From: Candidatus Saccharibacteria bacterium oral taxon 488
GTDB taxonomy: Bacteria > Patescibacteriota > Saccharimonadia > Saccharimonadales > Saccharimonadaceae
Assembly: GCA_013100805.1 (NCBI GenBank)
Contig: CP040000.1
Coordinates: 372,001-436,000, forward strand
DNA length: 64,000 nt
Direction: 5' to 3'
Shown here: positions 28,955-37,755 of the stretch, piece after piece
Position numbering within the stretch: the first letter of the stretch is position 1
How the letters are laid out: each line of letters begins with the position of its first letter
Notes under the pieces: generated by a model
What the model saw: only the letters and a program-made list of their open reading frames with translations
Databases searched by the model: none
Told to the model about the DNA's origin: nothing
Made by a program: the position numbers and the translations under genes

Positions 28955-30415
28955 CTATTTTTTCGCCAATTTGTAGAGGTAAAAGCGGTCAGCCCGCTCG
29001 GCGTGGCTATTGGTGATGATGCGCTCGAGCGTCCAGCCGTCAGTGTTGGGGTGCGCCATTTGTTCAGCGCGGGTGATGACGAGTGTAGCGCTCTCCGTGG
29101 TTGGTTGATTGACGGCGAGTTTGTGCTTGCTATAGCGGGCGACGGTTTCGTAGAGCGGTGCCTCGTGCGGGTTAGCGACGAGAACGACGTTTTGCCGGCC
29201 GGCGATGGCTTTTTGTAGCAGTGGTAAGTCGGTGCTAAATTCATGCACTGCGCCCGAGAAATGGCGATACCCATTGGTAAAGCGGTCGAGACCCGAGAGC
29301 ACCATCACGCCGATGAGCGCCATCAGCATCAATAAGCCAGTGATGCGGGCGTAAGGATTGCGCGGAAATAGCGAATACCATTGATTGAGCAGTGCCTCGA
29401 CACCAACGGCCAGCAGGATAAATAGCGGCAAGATGATAATGCTGGTCATTGATGGCTGCAGCACCAGTAGCGGCAAACTCAACAGCAGCCAGACGCCGAT
29501 CATGTATGAACGCGCGGTGTGGTGGTGCTGGATAGTTTTGAAAATGCCAAGCATGATCAGAAACAGCGCCGAAAAGTCGAGCACTGGTGCGATCTGACCG
29601 CCGACAACGGTTGGCTTGACCCAGAGATAATGATACAGCAGCAATCGTAAATTATCGACCAACGCCCAGCTGAGACTGTGAATACCGACCAGTGATTTGA
29701 GTAGATCGTGATGTGTCGCGGCGAGGAAAATTGCCGGCGCGCTGGTGAGCGCGAGAACGATGATCGCTGGCAGCCATTTGAAGCGATTGCGTTTGGCGAG
29801 CAGCGCATAGCGTGTGTGTGGATGGATGAGCGCTACCAGAAGCAGCGTCAGGTGAATATACCAAAAATACGGCGTAAACAGGCTCAGGCCGACCGTCGCT
29901 GCTAGTAGCAGCCGCCACAAGGCCGAGCCTTTAGCGCGCTGAACGATTAGGCTAGCAAAGAGGAGGATGAGCGCAGCATAGGTGATGTAGAGGATGTGCG
30001 GCGTGAAGCTTTGGGCAAAGAAGATCAGCTGGCCGGTGACCGTCATGATGACGAGCGACAGGATGGTAACATTAGGCTTGAACCAGCGCCGCAGCAGGAA
30101 AAACACGGCGACGGCGGCGATGAACGACAGGATGAGCGACGGCAGCTTGATGGTATAGATGGTGACGCCAAATACGCTGAACAGACCGCGCTGCAGGAGG
30201 TGGAATGGCAAGTTGGTTTGCGCGAACGAGCCGAGATGGCTCGGCGAAATAGCGTTAGTGGTATTAAGCGCCTCAATTTCCGCCTCGGTCACGCCGCCCG
30301 GAGCATACAAACTAGCGGCGGTGATGGCCGCACAGAATAGCACGATCAGCGCCATGTAGCCCAGCCAATAGCGCCAGCGATAGACAGCCGAGTCGGCGAG
30401 TTTGTGCTTTTTCAT
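28955..30415 (-). CDS. Multi-pass membrane protein, GT-C/PMT-like glycosyltransferase
   Basis: A 486-residue protein with about 11 hydrophobic helices. Its first external loop (LYAPGGVTEAEIEALNTTNA) has acidic residues where PMT/ArnT-type (GT39, GT83) enzymes hold the catalytic Asp, and it is followed by PFHLLQRGLFSVFGVTIYTIK, resembling the conserved region before helix 3 of that fold (here cut as PFHLLQRGLF and GVTIYTIKLP). The last 110 residues form a soluble domain. It probably moves a sugar from a lipid carrier to the envelope. The ATG is eight bases after TATAAT. The exact function is inferred. Confidence 0.7.
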   Translation of the reverse strand: MKKHKLADSAVYRWRYWLGYMALIVLFCAAITAASLYAPGGVTEAEIEALNTTNAISPSHLGSFAQTNLPFHLLQRGLFSVFGVTIYTIKLPSLILSFIAAVAVFFLLRRWFKPNVTILSLVIMTVTGQLIFFAQSFTPHILYITYAALILLFASLIVQRAKGSALWRLLLAATVGLSLFTPYFWYIHLTLLLVALIHPHTRYALLAKRNRFKWLPAIIVLALTSAPAIFLAATHHDLLKSLVGIHSLSWALVDNLRLLLYHYLWVKPTVVGGQIAPVLDFSALFLIMLGIFKTIQHHHTARSYMIGVWLLLSLPLLVLQPSMTSIIILPLFILLAVGVEALLNQWYSLFPRNPYARITGLLMLMALIGVMVLSGLDRFTNGYRHFSGAVHEFSTDLPLLQKAIAGRQNVVLVANPHEAPLYETVARYSKHKLAVNQPTTESATLVITRAEQMAHPNTDGWTLERIITNSHAERADRFYLYKLAKK

Positions 30416-30437
30416 TGGTATTGATTATAGCACAATT

Positions 30438-31796
30438 CTAGTCATGCTTGCGATCGAGGCTCATGAAACGCAGGCGTTCTGGGTGGAAGTACAATTGGAC
30501 TTTGCCGACCGGACCATTACGGTGCTTGGCGATGATCAGGTCGGTGATATTTTGAACTTCTGGGTTGTCTGGTTCGTAGTAGCCTGGGCGGTAAATAAAG
30601 CTAACGATGTCGGCGTCCTGCTCGATGGAGCCGGACTCGCGTAGGTCGGCTAGCTGCGGAATTGGCGGCGTGCGCGACTCGACGGAACGGCTCAGCTGGC
30701 TCAGGGCGATCAGCGGCACGTTGAGTTCACGAGCGATCAGTTTGAGGCCGCGGGAAATTTCCGACACTTCCTGAACGCGGTTGCCGTTGTGATTGTTGGT
30801 GGCCTGCATCAGCTGCAGGTAGTCGACGATGATCAGGCCGATTTCGCCCTCGTGTGCCAAACGGCGAGCTTTGGTGCGCATCTCCAAAATACTGAGACCC
30901 GGCGTATCATCGATGTAAATCGGCGCTTCGGCCATCTCGCCCATGGCTTCGGACAGCTTCTCGAAATCATCGCCGCTTAGATTACCGGTACGAATATTCC
31001 AGCTATCAACGCCGGCCGCATCCGCCAGCATACGGTCGGTCAGCTGCTCCTTGCTCATCTCCAGGCTGAAAAACAGCACCGGCTTTTTCTCAATCGTCGC
31101 CACGTTGTACGCCAGGTTAGTCACCAGCGTGGTCTTACCCATGGCCGGCCGCGCCGCCAGGATAATCAAATCCGACTTTTGCAGCCCCGCCGTCATAGTG
31201 TCCAGATCGCGGTAGCCAGTTCGCATGCCGCGCAGGCTGCCCTTGTTGCGGTGAAGCTCCTCGATACGATCAAAGCTATCGGTCAAGATGCTTTCCAGGC
31301 TGACCAGATCCTGTTTCAATGATTGGTCGGAGACGCTGAATAATTCGGCCTCGGCTTTTTCTAATAATTCTTGGGTGGTGGTTGATTCATCGTAGCCAAG
31401 CTCGGTGATGCCACTGCTAGCCTTGATCAAGCGCCGCCGCACCGCTGTTTGCGCCACCATTTCGGCGTACGCCGCCGCGTGCGCTGCCGTCGGTACGTAG
31501 TTGGTGAGTTCTGTCAAATACGCCGAGCCGCCGATGAGTTCCAACTCATCCTTGCGCTTCAGTTCATCGGTCAAGGTCAACAGGTCAACTGGCTTGTGCT
31601 TTTCAAACAGCCGCATCATGCCACCAAAGATCAGCCCGTGGTTTTTATCGTAAAAGTCGTTAGGCTTGACGATTTCCGAGGCATCGGCTAGGACTTCCTC
31701 GTCGATGAGAATTGCGCCGAGCAGGCTTTTTTCGGCGTCCAAGTTTTGGGGCGGTAATTTGCCCGCCAGGGTATCAGCTTGTGTTTTTTCGCTCAT
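30438..31796 (-). CDS. dnaB: Replicative DNA helicase DnaB
   Basis: Hexameric helicase that unwinds the fork. The 452-residue protein has the N-terminal domain (PPQNLDAEKSLLGAILIDEE), the RecA-like domain with Walker A ARPAMGKT, SLEMSKEQL, IIVDYLQLM and the arginine finger region IPLIALSQLSRSVESR. There is no intein. It overlaps the upstream dnaX gene by four bases, which couples two replisome proteins. Confidence 0.97.
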   Translation of the reverse strand: MSEKTQADTLAGKLPPQNLDAEKSLLGAILIDEEVLADASEIVKPNDFYDKNHGLIFGGMMRLFEKHKPVDLLTLTDELKRKDELELIGGSAYLTELTNYVPTAAHAAAYAEMVAQTAVRRRLIKASSGITELGYDESTTTQELLEKAEAELFSVSDQSLKQDLVSLESILTDSFDRIEELHRNKGSLRGMRTGYRDLDTMTAGLQKSDLIILAARPAMGKTTLVTNLAYNVATIEKKPVLFFSLEMSKEQLTDRMLADAAGVDSWNIRTGNLSGDDFEKLSEAMGEMAEAPIYIDDTPGLSILEMRTKARRLAHEGEIGLIIVDYLQLMQATNNHNGNRVQEVSEISRGLKLIARELNVPLIALSQLSRSVESRTPPIPQLADLRESGSIEQDADIVSFIYRPGYYEPDNPEVQNITDLIIAKHRNGPVGKVQLYFHPERLRFMSLDRKHD

Positions 31797-33325
31797 GATA
31801 ATTCCTCCAGATTAACTTCTTCACCGCCGCCCATTAGCTCGGCAATTTCCGCGAGTTTGGCGTCTTTGGGCGGAGCTTTTTGTCCGATTGTCGCAATATC
31901 CAGTTCGGTGCCGGCAACTTGTTGCACAATTGTCGCAATAAGCGGGCGATTCTTCGCGTCGTCCAGCTTCTTTTTAGCAAAGGCATTGCCGGCATACAGG
32001 GTTAAGGTGTTGCCATCTCGCCGCCAACCGCACTGTTGCAACAATGTCGCAACAGCGAATGACTGCTCTTTAGCTAGAGCGATAATCTTATCCCAGTCGA
32101 TGTCTGTAGCGGAGCTTATCGGATTGTCTGATGCCGGCTGATTGTCTGCTGGGGTAGCGGTGTCTGTGGTTGTCTTGTCTGTAGAGTTATTAGTTTGCTG
32201 AGTTTTCAAAGCGGTCTTTGATGAATTTTCTGCCGGCTGCGCGGCTGGTGTTTCTGTATCAGATGCCGGCGGCTCCGCCTTATCCGCTGGCGATTTGGAA
32301 ATGGCTACTGGCGGCTTGACTGCAGCAGTCGGGCTCGCGGTCGACGTGGGTGCGACCTCGGGTGATTTATGAGCTATACCTCCAGCTCCATCCATAAATA
32401 TCGTCAATAATTTCAAATCCGGATGCGGATGGCGGTCAACTTCGATTAGCTGCTTGACCAATGTAATTAACTCTGGCCGCTGATGTAAGCGCGCTCGCAG
32501 CAGTGATAATAATTGACGGGACAGGACGACCGGATCGGTGCCAGTTTGCTCTAGTTCACTCAGCAAGCTCAGCGCCTCAGGCGCGTCACGCTGCTGATAC
32601 AGCTCAAGCAGGTTCTCCAGCGTCTCCGTGGTGCTTAGCCCCAGGTACTGGGCAACGTCCGATGCGCTCAGCGGCTTATCAGCGCTGGCTAACGCCGACA
32701 ATTGATCCAGCATGCTGATACCGTCGCGAAACCCGCCGCGTGAACGCTCAGCGATCAGCCGAGCGGCGTCCGCCTCGATGGCAAAGCCTTCTTTTTCGGC
32801 GATAGCCATCAGCTGGCGTGCCATGACATCGACTGAGATGGGATGAAAGAAAAATTGCTGGACGCGGCTGAGGATGGTAGCTGGCAACTTATCGGCGTCG
32901 GTGGTTGCCAAGATAAATACCACATGTGCTGGCGGCTCCTCCAACGTCTTTAATAGTGCGTTGAAGGCAGGCTTGGACAGCATGTGGACTTCGTCGATGA
33001 TGTAGATCTTTTTCGGTGCGGAAACGGGTGCGACTTGCGCTTTTTCGCGCAGGGCGCGGATGTCGTCGACACCGTTATTGCTGGCGGCATCAATTTCGAT
33101 GATGTCCAGGTGTGAGGCTTCCTCGTCGTACGGCAACTGATTGATCTCATGCGCCAAAATTCGTGCTACGCTGGTTTTCCCCACGCCGCGCGGACCCGTC
33201 AGCAAATATGCATGGGCGATTCTCCCCTGCTCCAACGCTCGGCGCAAAATGTTGGTCACGTGATCTTGCCCCAACACCTCGTCCAAGCTGCGACTGCGAT
33301 ATTTGCGGTACAGTGCCTGACTCAT
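31793..33325 (-). CDS. dnaX: DNA polymerase III subunit gamma/tau, no zinc module
   Basis: ATPase of the clamp loader, 510 residues. Walker A GPRGVGKTS, DEVHMLSKPAFNALLKTLEE (II), SRC-like SRVQQF and sensor motifs are present. The zinc module that normally follows the first helix is missing: between LAHEINQLPYDEEASH and LDIIEIDAASN there is no Cys. A Pro/Ala/Ser/Thr-rich linker (about residues 325-415) leads to a tau-like C-terminal domain. No frameshift site producing gamma was evident. A TATAAT box lies nine bases before the ATG. Confidence 0.96.
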   Translation of the reverse strand: MSQALYRKYRSRSLDEVLGQDHVTNILRRALEQGRIAHAYLLTGPRGVGKTSVARILAHEINQLPYDEEASHLDIIEIDAASNNGVDDIRALREKAQVAPVSAPKKIYIIDEVHMLSKPAFNALLKTLEEPPAHVVFILATTDADKLPATILSRVQQFFFHPISVDVMARQLMAIAEKEGFAIEADAARLIAERSRGGFRDGISMLDQLSALASADKPLSASDVAQYLGLSTTETLENLLELYQQRDAPEALSLLSELEQTGTDPVVLSRQLLSLLRARLHQRPELITLVKQLIEVDRHPHPDLKLLTIFMDGAGGIAHKSPEVAPTSTASPTAAVKPPVAISKSPADKAEPPASDTETPAAQPAENSSKTALKTQQTNNSTDKTTTDTATPADNQPASDNPISSATDIDWDKIIALAKEQSFAVATLLQQCGWRRDGNTLTLYAGNAFAKKKLDDAKNRPLIATIVQQVAGTELDIATIGQKAPPKDAKLAEIAELMGGGEEVNLEELS

Positions 33326-33405
33326 TACTTATGTATTATAGCGCAAAGTGCGGGATTAGTAAGCTGTTTGGTGGTTGATTTGGAGACGACCCGCCGCGAA
33401 CACAC

Positions 33406-34278
33406 TCAAAACAGCGCCAGCTGTGTGCTGGGTATTGCGATGTCAATGGCGCCGTCAACTGCCTGCGCTTGGTAGCCGATGAATTTTTTCACGTTGTATG
33501 CCAGTAGCTGCCCGTCATAGTCGGTGATGAGGATCGGGCCGATGATGCTGACGACTGTGCCGGCCATGGTATTGTTCCCTGTCATGTCAATCACACTACT
33601 AAGGTCGCGGCCATCCGTGTGAAAATAATCTTCGCACATGATGAGCGTCCGATGTGGAAAATCCAGCCCCAGCTTTTGCTGAATGCGCATCAGCGTGTTA
33701 GCTAGGGCCTGCTCCGCCGCCACAGCATCAAGCGTCCGCCTGATCAGCCCCGGCTTTTTGCTGGCGGCTACTGTTTCCATGATGCCACTTAGACTGGCAA
33801 CTTTTGCCTCATACTGCCGAGCAATCAAGGCCGAAGAAAACGTCTCCAGTTTCAACGCCAGCCGTGCTCCCTGTTCCAACAGTCGTCGAATACCGCGCTT
33901 TTCCTGCGAGATACCAACTTTAATAACTCCCGGCGCGAAATATGCCAGATAGACGAAGTGCGGGTTTTGATTAATCTTTTCTTGCTGCGCCGACACCGAA
34001 TCAGCGTGATAAAATGCTGGATTAAAACCAGTGCGATTGCGGCACTTCAGGCAATTCTCATATTTCTCATCAACTGTGGCGCCGTCAGGACAAGCCTGGC
34101 TGCAGTGATTGTCAAAATCCACCCAGCCCGTGCAGTATTTAGCAGAAAAATCAAACGCCAGTGACAACTCCTGCCCCAAAACATCACCACGCTCAGTCTT
34201 GCCGTCAACCTGCCACTCCAGAAATGGCCGGTTTTCGGTATCAAAGCTGGCGTAGCTTAGCAAAAACTCCCCAGACAT
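33406..34278 (-). CDS. DUF2797-family protein
   Basis: A 290-residue protein of a poorly known family. It has a cysteine cluster likely to bind zinc (YCTGWVDFDNHCSQACP, then NCLKCRN) followed by FVYLAYFAPGVIKVGISQ and RLLEQGARLAL, the GIY-YIG-like core shared by DUF2797 proteins. The function is unknown. The ATG is six bases after TATAAT. It is one of few proteins in the window that keeps a Cys metal site. Confidence 0.8.
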   Translation of the reverse strand: MSGEFLLSYASFDTENRPFLEWQVDGKTERGDVLGQELSLAFDFSAKYCTGWVDFDNHCSQACPDGATVDEKYENCLKCRNRTGFNPAFYHADSVSAQQEKINQNPHFVYLAYFAPGVIKVGISQEKRGIRRLLEQGARLALKLETFSSALIARQYEAKVASLSGIMETVAASKKPGLIRRTLDAVAAEQALANTLMRIQQKLGLDFPHRTLIMCEDYFHTDGRDLSSVIDMTGNNTMAGTVVSIIGPILITDYDGQLLAYNVKKFIGYQAQAVDGAIDIAIPSTQLALF

Positions 34279-34342
34279 AGCACCATTATATCAAAAGCCG
34301 CCTGGGTAACCACCCGGGACGGCCTCAAATGTCAAAAACGGT

Positions 34343-34858
34343 CTATAGCGGCGCTTCGACAGCTGCCCAGGTGGCGTCCGGATTGTCATCAGGGATGATG
34401 ATGGTAACTTGGTCGCCGACTTCGATGCGGAAGAACGTGACGCTGGCGAGCAGGATGCGGTATTCGCGGCCGTTGGCTTCGACGTAGTAGACGCCGTCGT
34501 GTTGGACGAGGGTACCGATGACTTGTTTGCGCGAGACCGGGCCGATTTGCTTGTAGATAAAACTGCCGTCCTCGGCGATGGTTAATTTCAAGATGTCGCC
34601 CTCGACGAGCTTGGACTTCGAGGCGTAGTTCGCCGGGATTGGATAATTCTTGCCATCAGGCCCCATCATCATCTGGCCGTCAAACACACCCTCGATCACC
34701 TTGCCAGCGACATCGTCCGACGAGGTTTTTGGCGTAACGACTTGCCCATCGTCACCAACGATGCTGATCAGCAGCTCCTTGGCCGCCGCTAAGTTGGTTT
34801 CTGCTTCTTGGATGAGCGTCCTGAGGCGCTTCACTTGCTTTTCCGGTAAATCAGACAT
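34343..34858 (-). CDS. Unknown protein with N-terminal coiled coil and beta domain
   Basis: The 171-residue protein starts with a helix (EKQVKRLRTLIQEAETNLAA), then a linker, then two or three beta-rich repeats (GKVIEGVFDGQMMMGPDGKN; RKQVIGTLVQHDGVYYVEAN) that look like an OB or SH3-like barrel. It is acidic and soluble. I cannot name a family; the shape suggests a nucleic-acid or ribosome-associated protein, and it lies next to rplL, but this is inference. A TATATT box precedes it, with a leader of about 40 bases. Confidence 0.6.
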   Translation of the reverse strand: MSDLPEKQVKRLRTLIQEAETNLAAAKELLISIVGDDGQVVTPKTSSDDVAGKVIEGVFDGQMMMGPDGKNYPIPANYASKSKLVEGDILKLTIAEDGSFIYKQIGPVSRKQVIGTLVQHDGVYYVEANGREYRILLASVTFFRIEVGDQVTIIIPDDNPDATWAAVEAPL

Positions 34859-35020
34859 ATGGCTCGCATTCCTTGTCTATTTTGATAGTACGTGAGAGTA
34901 ATATAGCACTAATTATGTGAGTGTGCAAGTCCCGCCAGTCGATTCGCATCGGCTAACGGCTCGTCTTTCCACAAGGACAACAGATAGCCAGGTAAAAATG
35001 TGGTAATTTTTACCCTTGCC

Positions 35021-35060
35021 AATAAAACACCGCCCGTGGTATAAGCTCCGGGCGGCATTT
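35021..35060 (-). terminator. rplJ-rplL terminator
   Basis: On the complement: CCGCCCG (35049-35055), a loop, CGGGCGG (35030-35036), then TGTTTTATT. A second hairpin GGTAAAAAT/ATTTTTACC lies at 34991-35014. Confidence 0.8.
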
Positions 35061-35094
35061 CTCTACGAAAACAATCGGTCGTTTCACGCAAAAA

Positions 35095-35472
35095 TTAGCT
35101 TAACTCAACGCTAGCGCCTGCGTCCTCGAGCGTCTTCTTGGCAGCTTCAGCTTCGTCCTTTGACACCTTTTCCTTGACTGGTGCTGGTGCGCCGTCGACG
35201 ATGGCCTTTGACTCACCGAGACCCAAGCCGGTGATTTCCTTGACTGCCTTGATGACAGCAACTTTTTGAGCGCCCGCGTCTTTCAGAGTGACGGTGAACT
35301 CAGTTTTCTCGTCTTCTGCGGCAGTCTCGCCACCAGCAGCCGGACCAGCAACAGCCACTGCAGCAGCAGCTGGCTCGATGCCGTACTCATCTTTCAGATG
35401 ATTTTTCAATTCGTTAACTTCTAGAACTGTCAACTTGGTCAGTTCTTCAGCCAATTTTTTAATATCAGCCAT
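35095..35472 (-). CDS. rplL: 50S ribosomal protein L7/L12
   Basis: The 125-residue stalk protein that recruits translation GTPases. The N-terminal dimer helices, the Ala/Pro/Gly-rich hinge ([14 protein letters not shown]) and the globular C-terminal domain ([35 protein letters not shown]) are all present. It is separated from rplJ by 155 bases that fold into a very long hairpin. Confidence 0.98.
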   Translation of the reverse strand: MADIKKLAEELTKLTVLEVNELKNHLKDEYGIEPAAAAVAVAGPAAGGETAAEDEKTEFTVTLKDAGAQKVAVIKAVKEITGLGLGESKAIVDGAPAPVKEKVSKDEAEAAKKTLEDAGASVELS

Positions 35473-35498
35473 AGTATTCTCCTTAGATTATGATTATT

Positions 35499-35615
35499 AT
35501 CATCTCGAGTCATCCAATCTTCAACGTCTCCTCTTTTCGCGCCGGGCGCCTTTAGGGGCGCTCGGGCTGCAATCGCTACACGGAGACTTATGAAGATCAA
35601 ATGACTCGAGATGAT
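35499..35615 (-). repeat. Giant hairpin carrying a palindromic repeat between rplJ and rplL
   Basis: Nested arms: a perfect 15-base stem (35499-35513 with 35601-35615), a 7-base stem ATCTTCA/TGAAGAT (35517-35523 with 35591-35597), a 6-base stem GTCTCC/GGAGAC (35526-35531 with 35582-35587), and at the tip CCGGGCGCC-TTTA-GGGGCGCTCGG. The tip region 35531-35586 is a copy of the element in the helicase gene. It lies in the transcribed spacer. Confidence 0.9.
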
Positions 35616-35627
35616 TGATTGCTAAAC

Positions 35628-36152
35628 TTAAGCCGCAGCTTTGGCTTCGATGCCGTCTAGTAGACCGTGCAGGTTGCCGCCCAGCGCACCCACGGTGTCG
35701 TGGACTGGTGAGAGCAGCTGTGCCACCACTTCGGCGATAAGCTGGTCTTTGCTTGGTAGGCCCGCCAGCGCTTTGATGTCAGCTTCGTTGATGCTCAGAC
35801 CTTCGCCTGAGAAGCCGCCGGCCAACTGCAGTGCTGGATGCGTCTTTGCAAACGTGTCCAGAACTTTGGCTGGCATGACCTCGTCTTCGGCGCTAATGGC
35901 GTAGACCAATTGGCCGGCCAACAAGTCAGTGCCGGTTTCTTTGTAGGTATCAATGCCCTGCAATGCTACGCGCACCAAACGGTTTTTAACCACCTTGATG
36001 ACGACGTTTGCCTCGCGGGCAGCCTTGCGCAGCTCTTGCAATTCAGCCACGCTCAGCCCCTGGTACCGCGCAAATGCCGTACCTTTGGCGTCTTTCAGAA
36101 GCTCGGTTAGTTCAGCAACCAAAGTTTGTTTTTTATCGCGTGAAATTGCCAT
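35628..36152 (-). CDS. rplJ: 50S ribosomal protein L10
   Basis: The 174-residue base of the ribosomal stalk that anchors L12 dimers. Typical N-terminal SRDKKQTLVAELTELLKDAK, then FARYQGLSVAELQELRKAAR, and a C-terminal L12-binding helix. A ribosome site AAAGGA precedes the ATG. It has a leader of about 220 bases. Confidence 0.97.
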   Translation of the reverse strand: MAISRDKKQTLVAELTELLKDAKGTAFARYQGLSVAELQELRKAAREANVVIKVVKNRLVRVALQGIDTYKETGTDLLAGQLVYAISAEDEVMPAKVLDTFAKTHPALQLAGGFSGEGLSINEADIKALAGLPSKDQLIAEVVAQLLSPVHDTVGALGGNLHGLLDGIEAKAAA

Positions 36153-36372
36153 AAAAATCCTTTCTTTGATTGGTTCTTGTGTGATTCGACCGATTTGTTA
36201 ACGTGCGGTAATGGAAAATCTGGTTCTCGTTTTCTGGGCATTAGCCGAGCAAACAAAAACGTCTTTGATTCTCGCACTACCAAAGACGTCAAATAAAACT
36301 GTTCGTTTCATCCCTCGGCGGCATTTTTATACCTCAGTTCCCTTCGGTCGCGCGCTGTCTTTGGTAATGTTC
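36153..36372 (-). promoter_or_regulatory. rplJ leader with terminator-like attenuator
   Basis: Between the predicted start at about 36372 and rplJ lies ACGTCTTTG/CAAAGACGT (36259-36267 with 36281-36289), followed on the transcribed strand by TTTTTGTTT. This is an intrinsic-terminator shape inside the leader, so it may be an attenuator or an L10-binding autogenous site. Confidence 0.65.
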
Positions 36373-36378
36373 ATTAGA

Positions 36379-36407
36379 ATTGTAGCAGAAATGACAACGG
36401 GATGCAA
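36379..36407 (-). promoter_or_regulatory. rplJL promoter
   Basis: On the complement: TTGCAT (36402-36407), a 17-base spacer, TACAAT (36379-36384) in the frequent form TGCTACAAT. Confidence 0.8.
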
Positions 36408-36448
36408 GGGGTTTTGACGTTTTTGCTGCGAGTAGGCTTATCAAAACC
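36408..36448 (-). terminator. Stem-loop after the DUF4097 gene
   Basis: AGGGGTTTTGA (about 36408-36418) and TCAAAACCCCT (about 36438-36448) form an 11-base stem just downstream of the padR operon. There is no clear T-tract. Confidence 0.55.
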
Positions 36449-36469
36449 CCTAGGGAAATTCTCTCCCGG

Positions 36470-37219
36470 CTAATCGTTAAACGACAGCTGAATATCGCCG
36501 GTGGTGGTGTGTAACTTAAGTTCTTTGTTACCGCCAGCTTGATTGGTGATGTTGCTGCTACCAGTGCTGGTTTTTACCTCGGTGCGATAGTCGGACTGCT
36601 TGCCGGTCAGATTGCCGTCGATGTTGCCGGTGGTGGTTTTTGCGCTCAGCTCCTTATCGACTGTAAGTTTGTCAAAGCGCAGTGAACCGGTTGTTGACGT
36701 AAACGAAGCGCTATCTGCCATCGCCTGTTTGATAGTAATATCCCCTGTCGTACTCTTGGCGACAATTTCTTTGGTGGCCGTTACGTCATTGATGCGTAGT
36801 GACCCTGTGCTGCTGGTCAGGTCTATCTTTTTGAGTAACTTCTGTGGTACTTGTATGCGGACGGCGCGCTCATGGCTGAGCCAGCTAAAGTCGAACAAGA
36901 AAGAGAATCTCCATGGTTCATGTTTCGATTTGACTATGACACTGCCATCAGCGGCGGTTACCTCGAACTGGTGAGTTTTCGTTTCATAGTATGACACCGT
37001 GATCTCGTTTTTATCGGTGCCGGTGATTTCAACCTCGTCTGTCGCTACCTCAACCAGTAGATTTTTGATGTCAGCTGTTTGGAAGGTCGTTTGTTTTTCC
37101 TCGAACTTACTGTCCGTAGCCGTTTTACGCAGATCTCCGCCGATAAGGGCGTAGGCAACCCCGAGAATAATGAGGCCAACACCTAGTAGTCCAACACCAA
37201 TTGTCAATAATTTTTTCAT
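36470..37219 (-). CDS. DUF4097-type beta-helix membrane-anchored protein
   Basis: A 249-residue protein with an N-terminal membrane helix (LLTIGVGLLGVGLIILGVAYAL) and a repeated beta-strand region with several TTGDI or STGSL turns (STTGDITIKQ, TTTGNIDGNL, TTTGDIQLSF), typical of the DUF4097 fold. It should face the outside. The function of the family is unclear; it is often in envelope-stress operons. The ATG at 37219 overlaps the upstream stop by four bases and has a GGAGGAG site. Confidence 0.85.
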   Translation of the reverse strand: MKKLLTIGVGLLGVGLIILGVAYALIGGDLRKTATDSKFEEKQTTFQTADIKNLLVEVATDEVEITGTDKNEITVSYYETKTHQFEVTAADGSVIVKSKHEPWRFSFLFDFSWLSHERAVRIQVPQKLLKKIDLTSSTGSLRINDVTATKEIVAKSTTGDITIKQAMADSASFTSTTGSLRFDKLTVDKELSAKTTTGNIDGNLTGKQSDYRTEVKTSTGSSNITNQAGGNKELKLHTTTGDIQLSFND

Positions 37220-37755
37220 CGTTCTCCTCCTTGTTCTTGGTGAGAGAATTTCCTCCGTACTACCTTGCCAAGCTGAAGTATAGCCTGAAGTAAGATCAGC
37301 CCCAAGCCGATACAAATACAGCTCCAGCCTAGTTGCCAGAGGCCGACCGCCGGCTCACTGACGATATGGACGGCGCTGACCGCGAGAGCCAAAATACCTG
37401 CTGCCGTGAGAGCGATAGTGGTGATTAGGAGGCTGAGCGGTACAGCGATAAGGGTAACCCCGATTGCTAGCCACAGGGGCGAACCCACGATGATCAATGT
37501 CCATCCCCACGGCGTGATGTCCTTTGGTAGACCTAATTTACCCTTGACCTTGGTGAGTAGCGGTTCTTCTGACTTGATCTTCTCGGCGATATCACGAACA
37601 TTACCGAGATCGGCTATCGCCTCCTTTTCGCTCATGCCATCTTCGATCCGATCGTCGATCATTTCATCAAAGTAGCCAAGTGACTTTGCTATCTCATCCT
37701 CTGGTAAATCCTTGAGGTGTGACCGCAGTGCTTGATTGAATTGTTTTCTATCCAT
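37216..37755 (-). CDS. DUF1700/HAAS-domain membrane protein
   Basis: A 179-residue protein. The N-terminal 60 residues form a HAAS-like helical domain (FNQALRSHLKDLPEDEIAKS; MSEKEAIADLGN), followed by three or four membrane helices. In Firmicutes such proteins are encoded with PadR regulators and DUF4097 proteins and may sense the envelope. It overlaps padR by eight bases. Confidence 0.85.
   Translation of the reverse strand: MDRKQFNQALRSHLKDLPEDEIAKSLGYFDEMIDDRIEDGMSEKEAIADLGNVRDIAEKIKSEEPLLTKVKGKLGLPKDITPWGWTLIIVGSPLWLAIGVTLIAVPLSLLITTIALTAAGILALAVSAVHIVSEPAVGLWQLGWSCICIGLGLILLQAILQLGKVVRRKFSHQEQGGER

Noticed and set aside
31793..33325. Programmed frameshift in dnaX giving gamma and tau
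   Set aside because: No A-rich slippery heptamer with a suitable stem-loop could be seen in the linker; only one product is supported.
34909..35091. A 60-codon open frame on the complement
   Set aside because: It lies over the rplJ-rplL terminator and another hairpin, has no promoter or ribosome site and no protein-like pattern.
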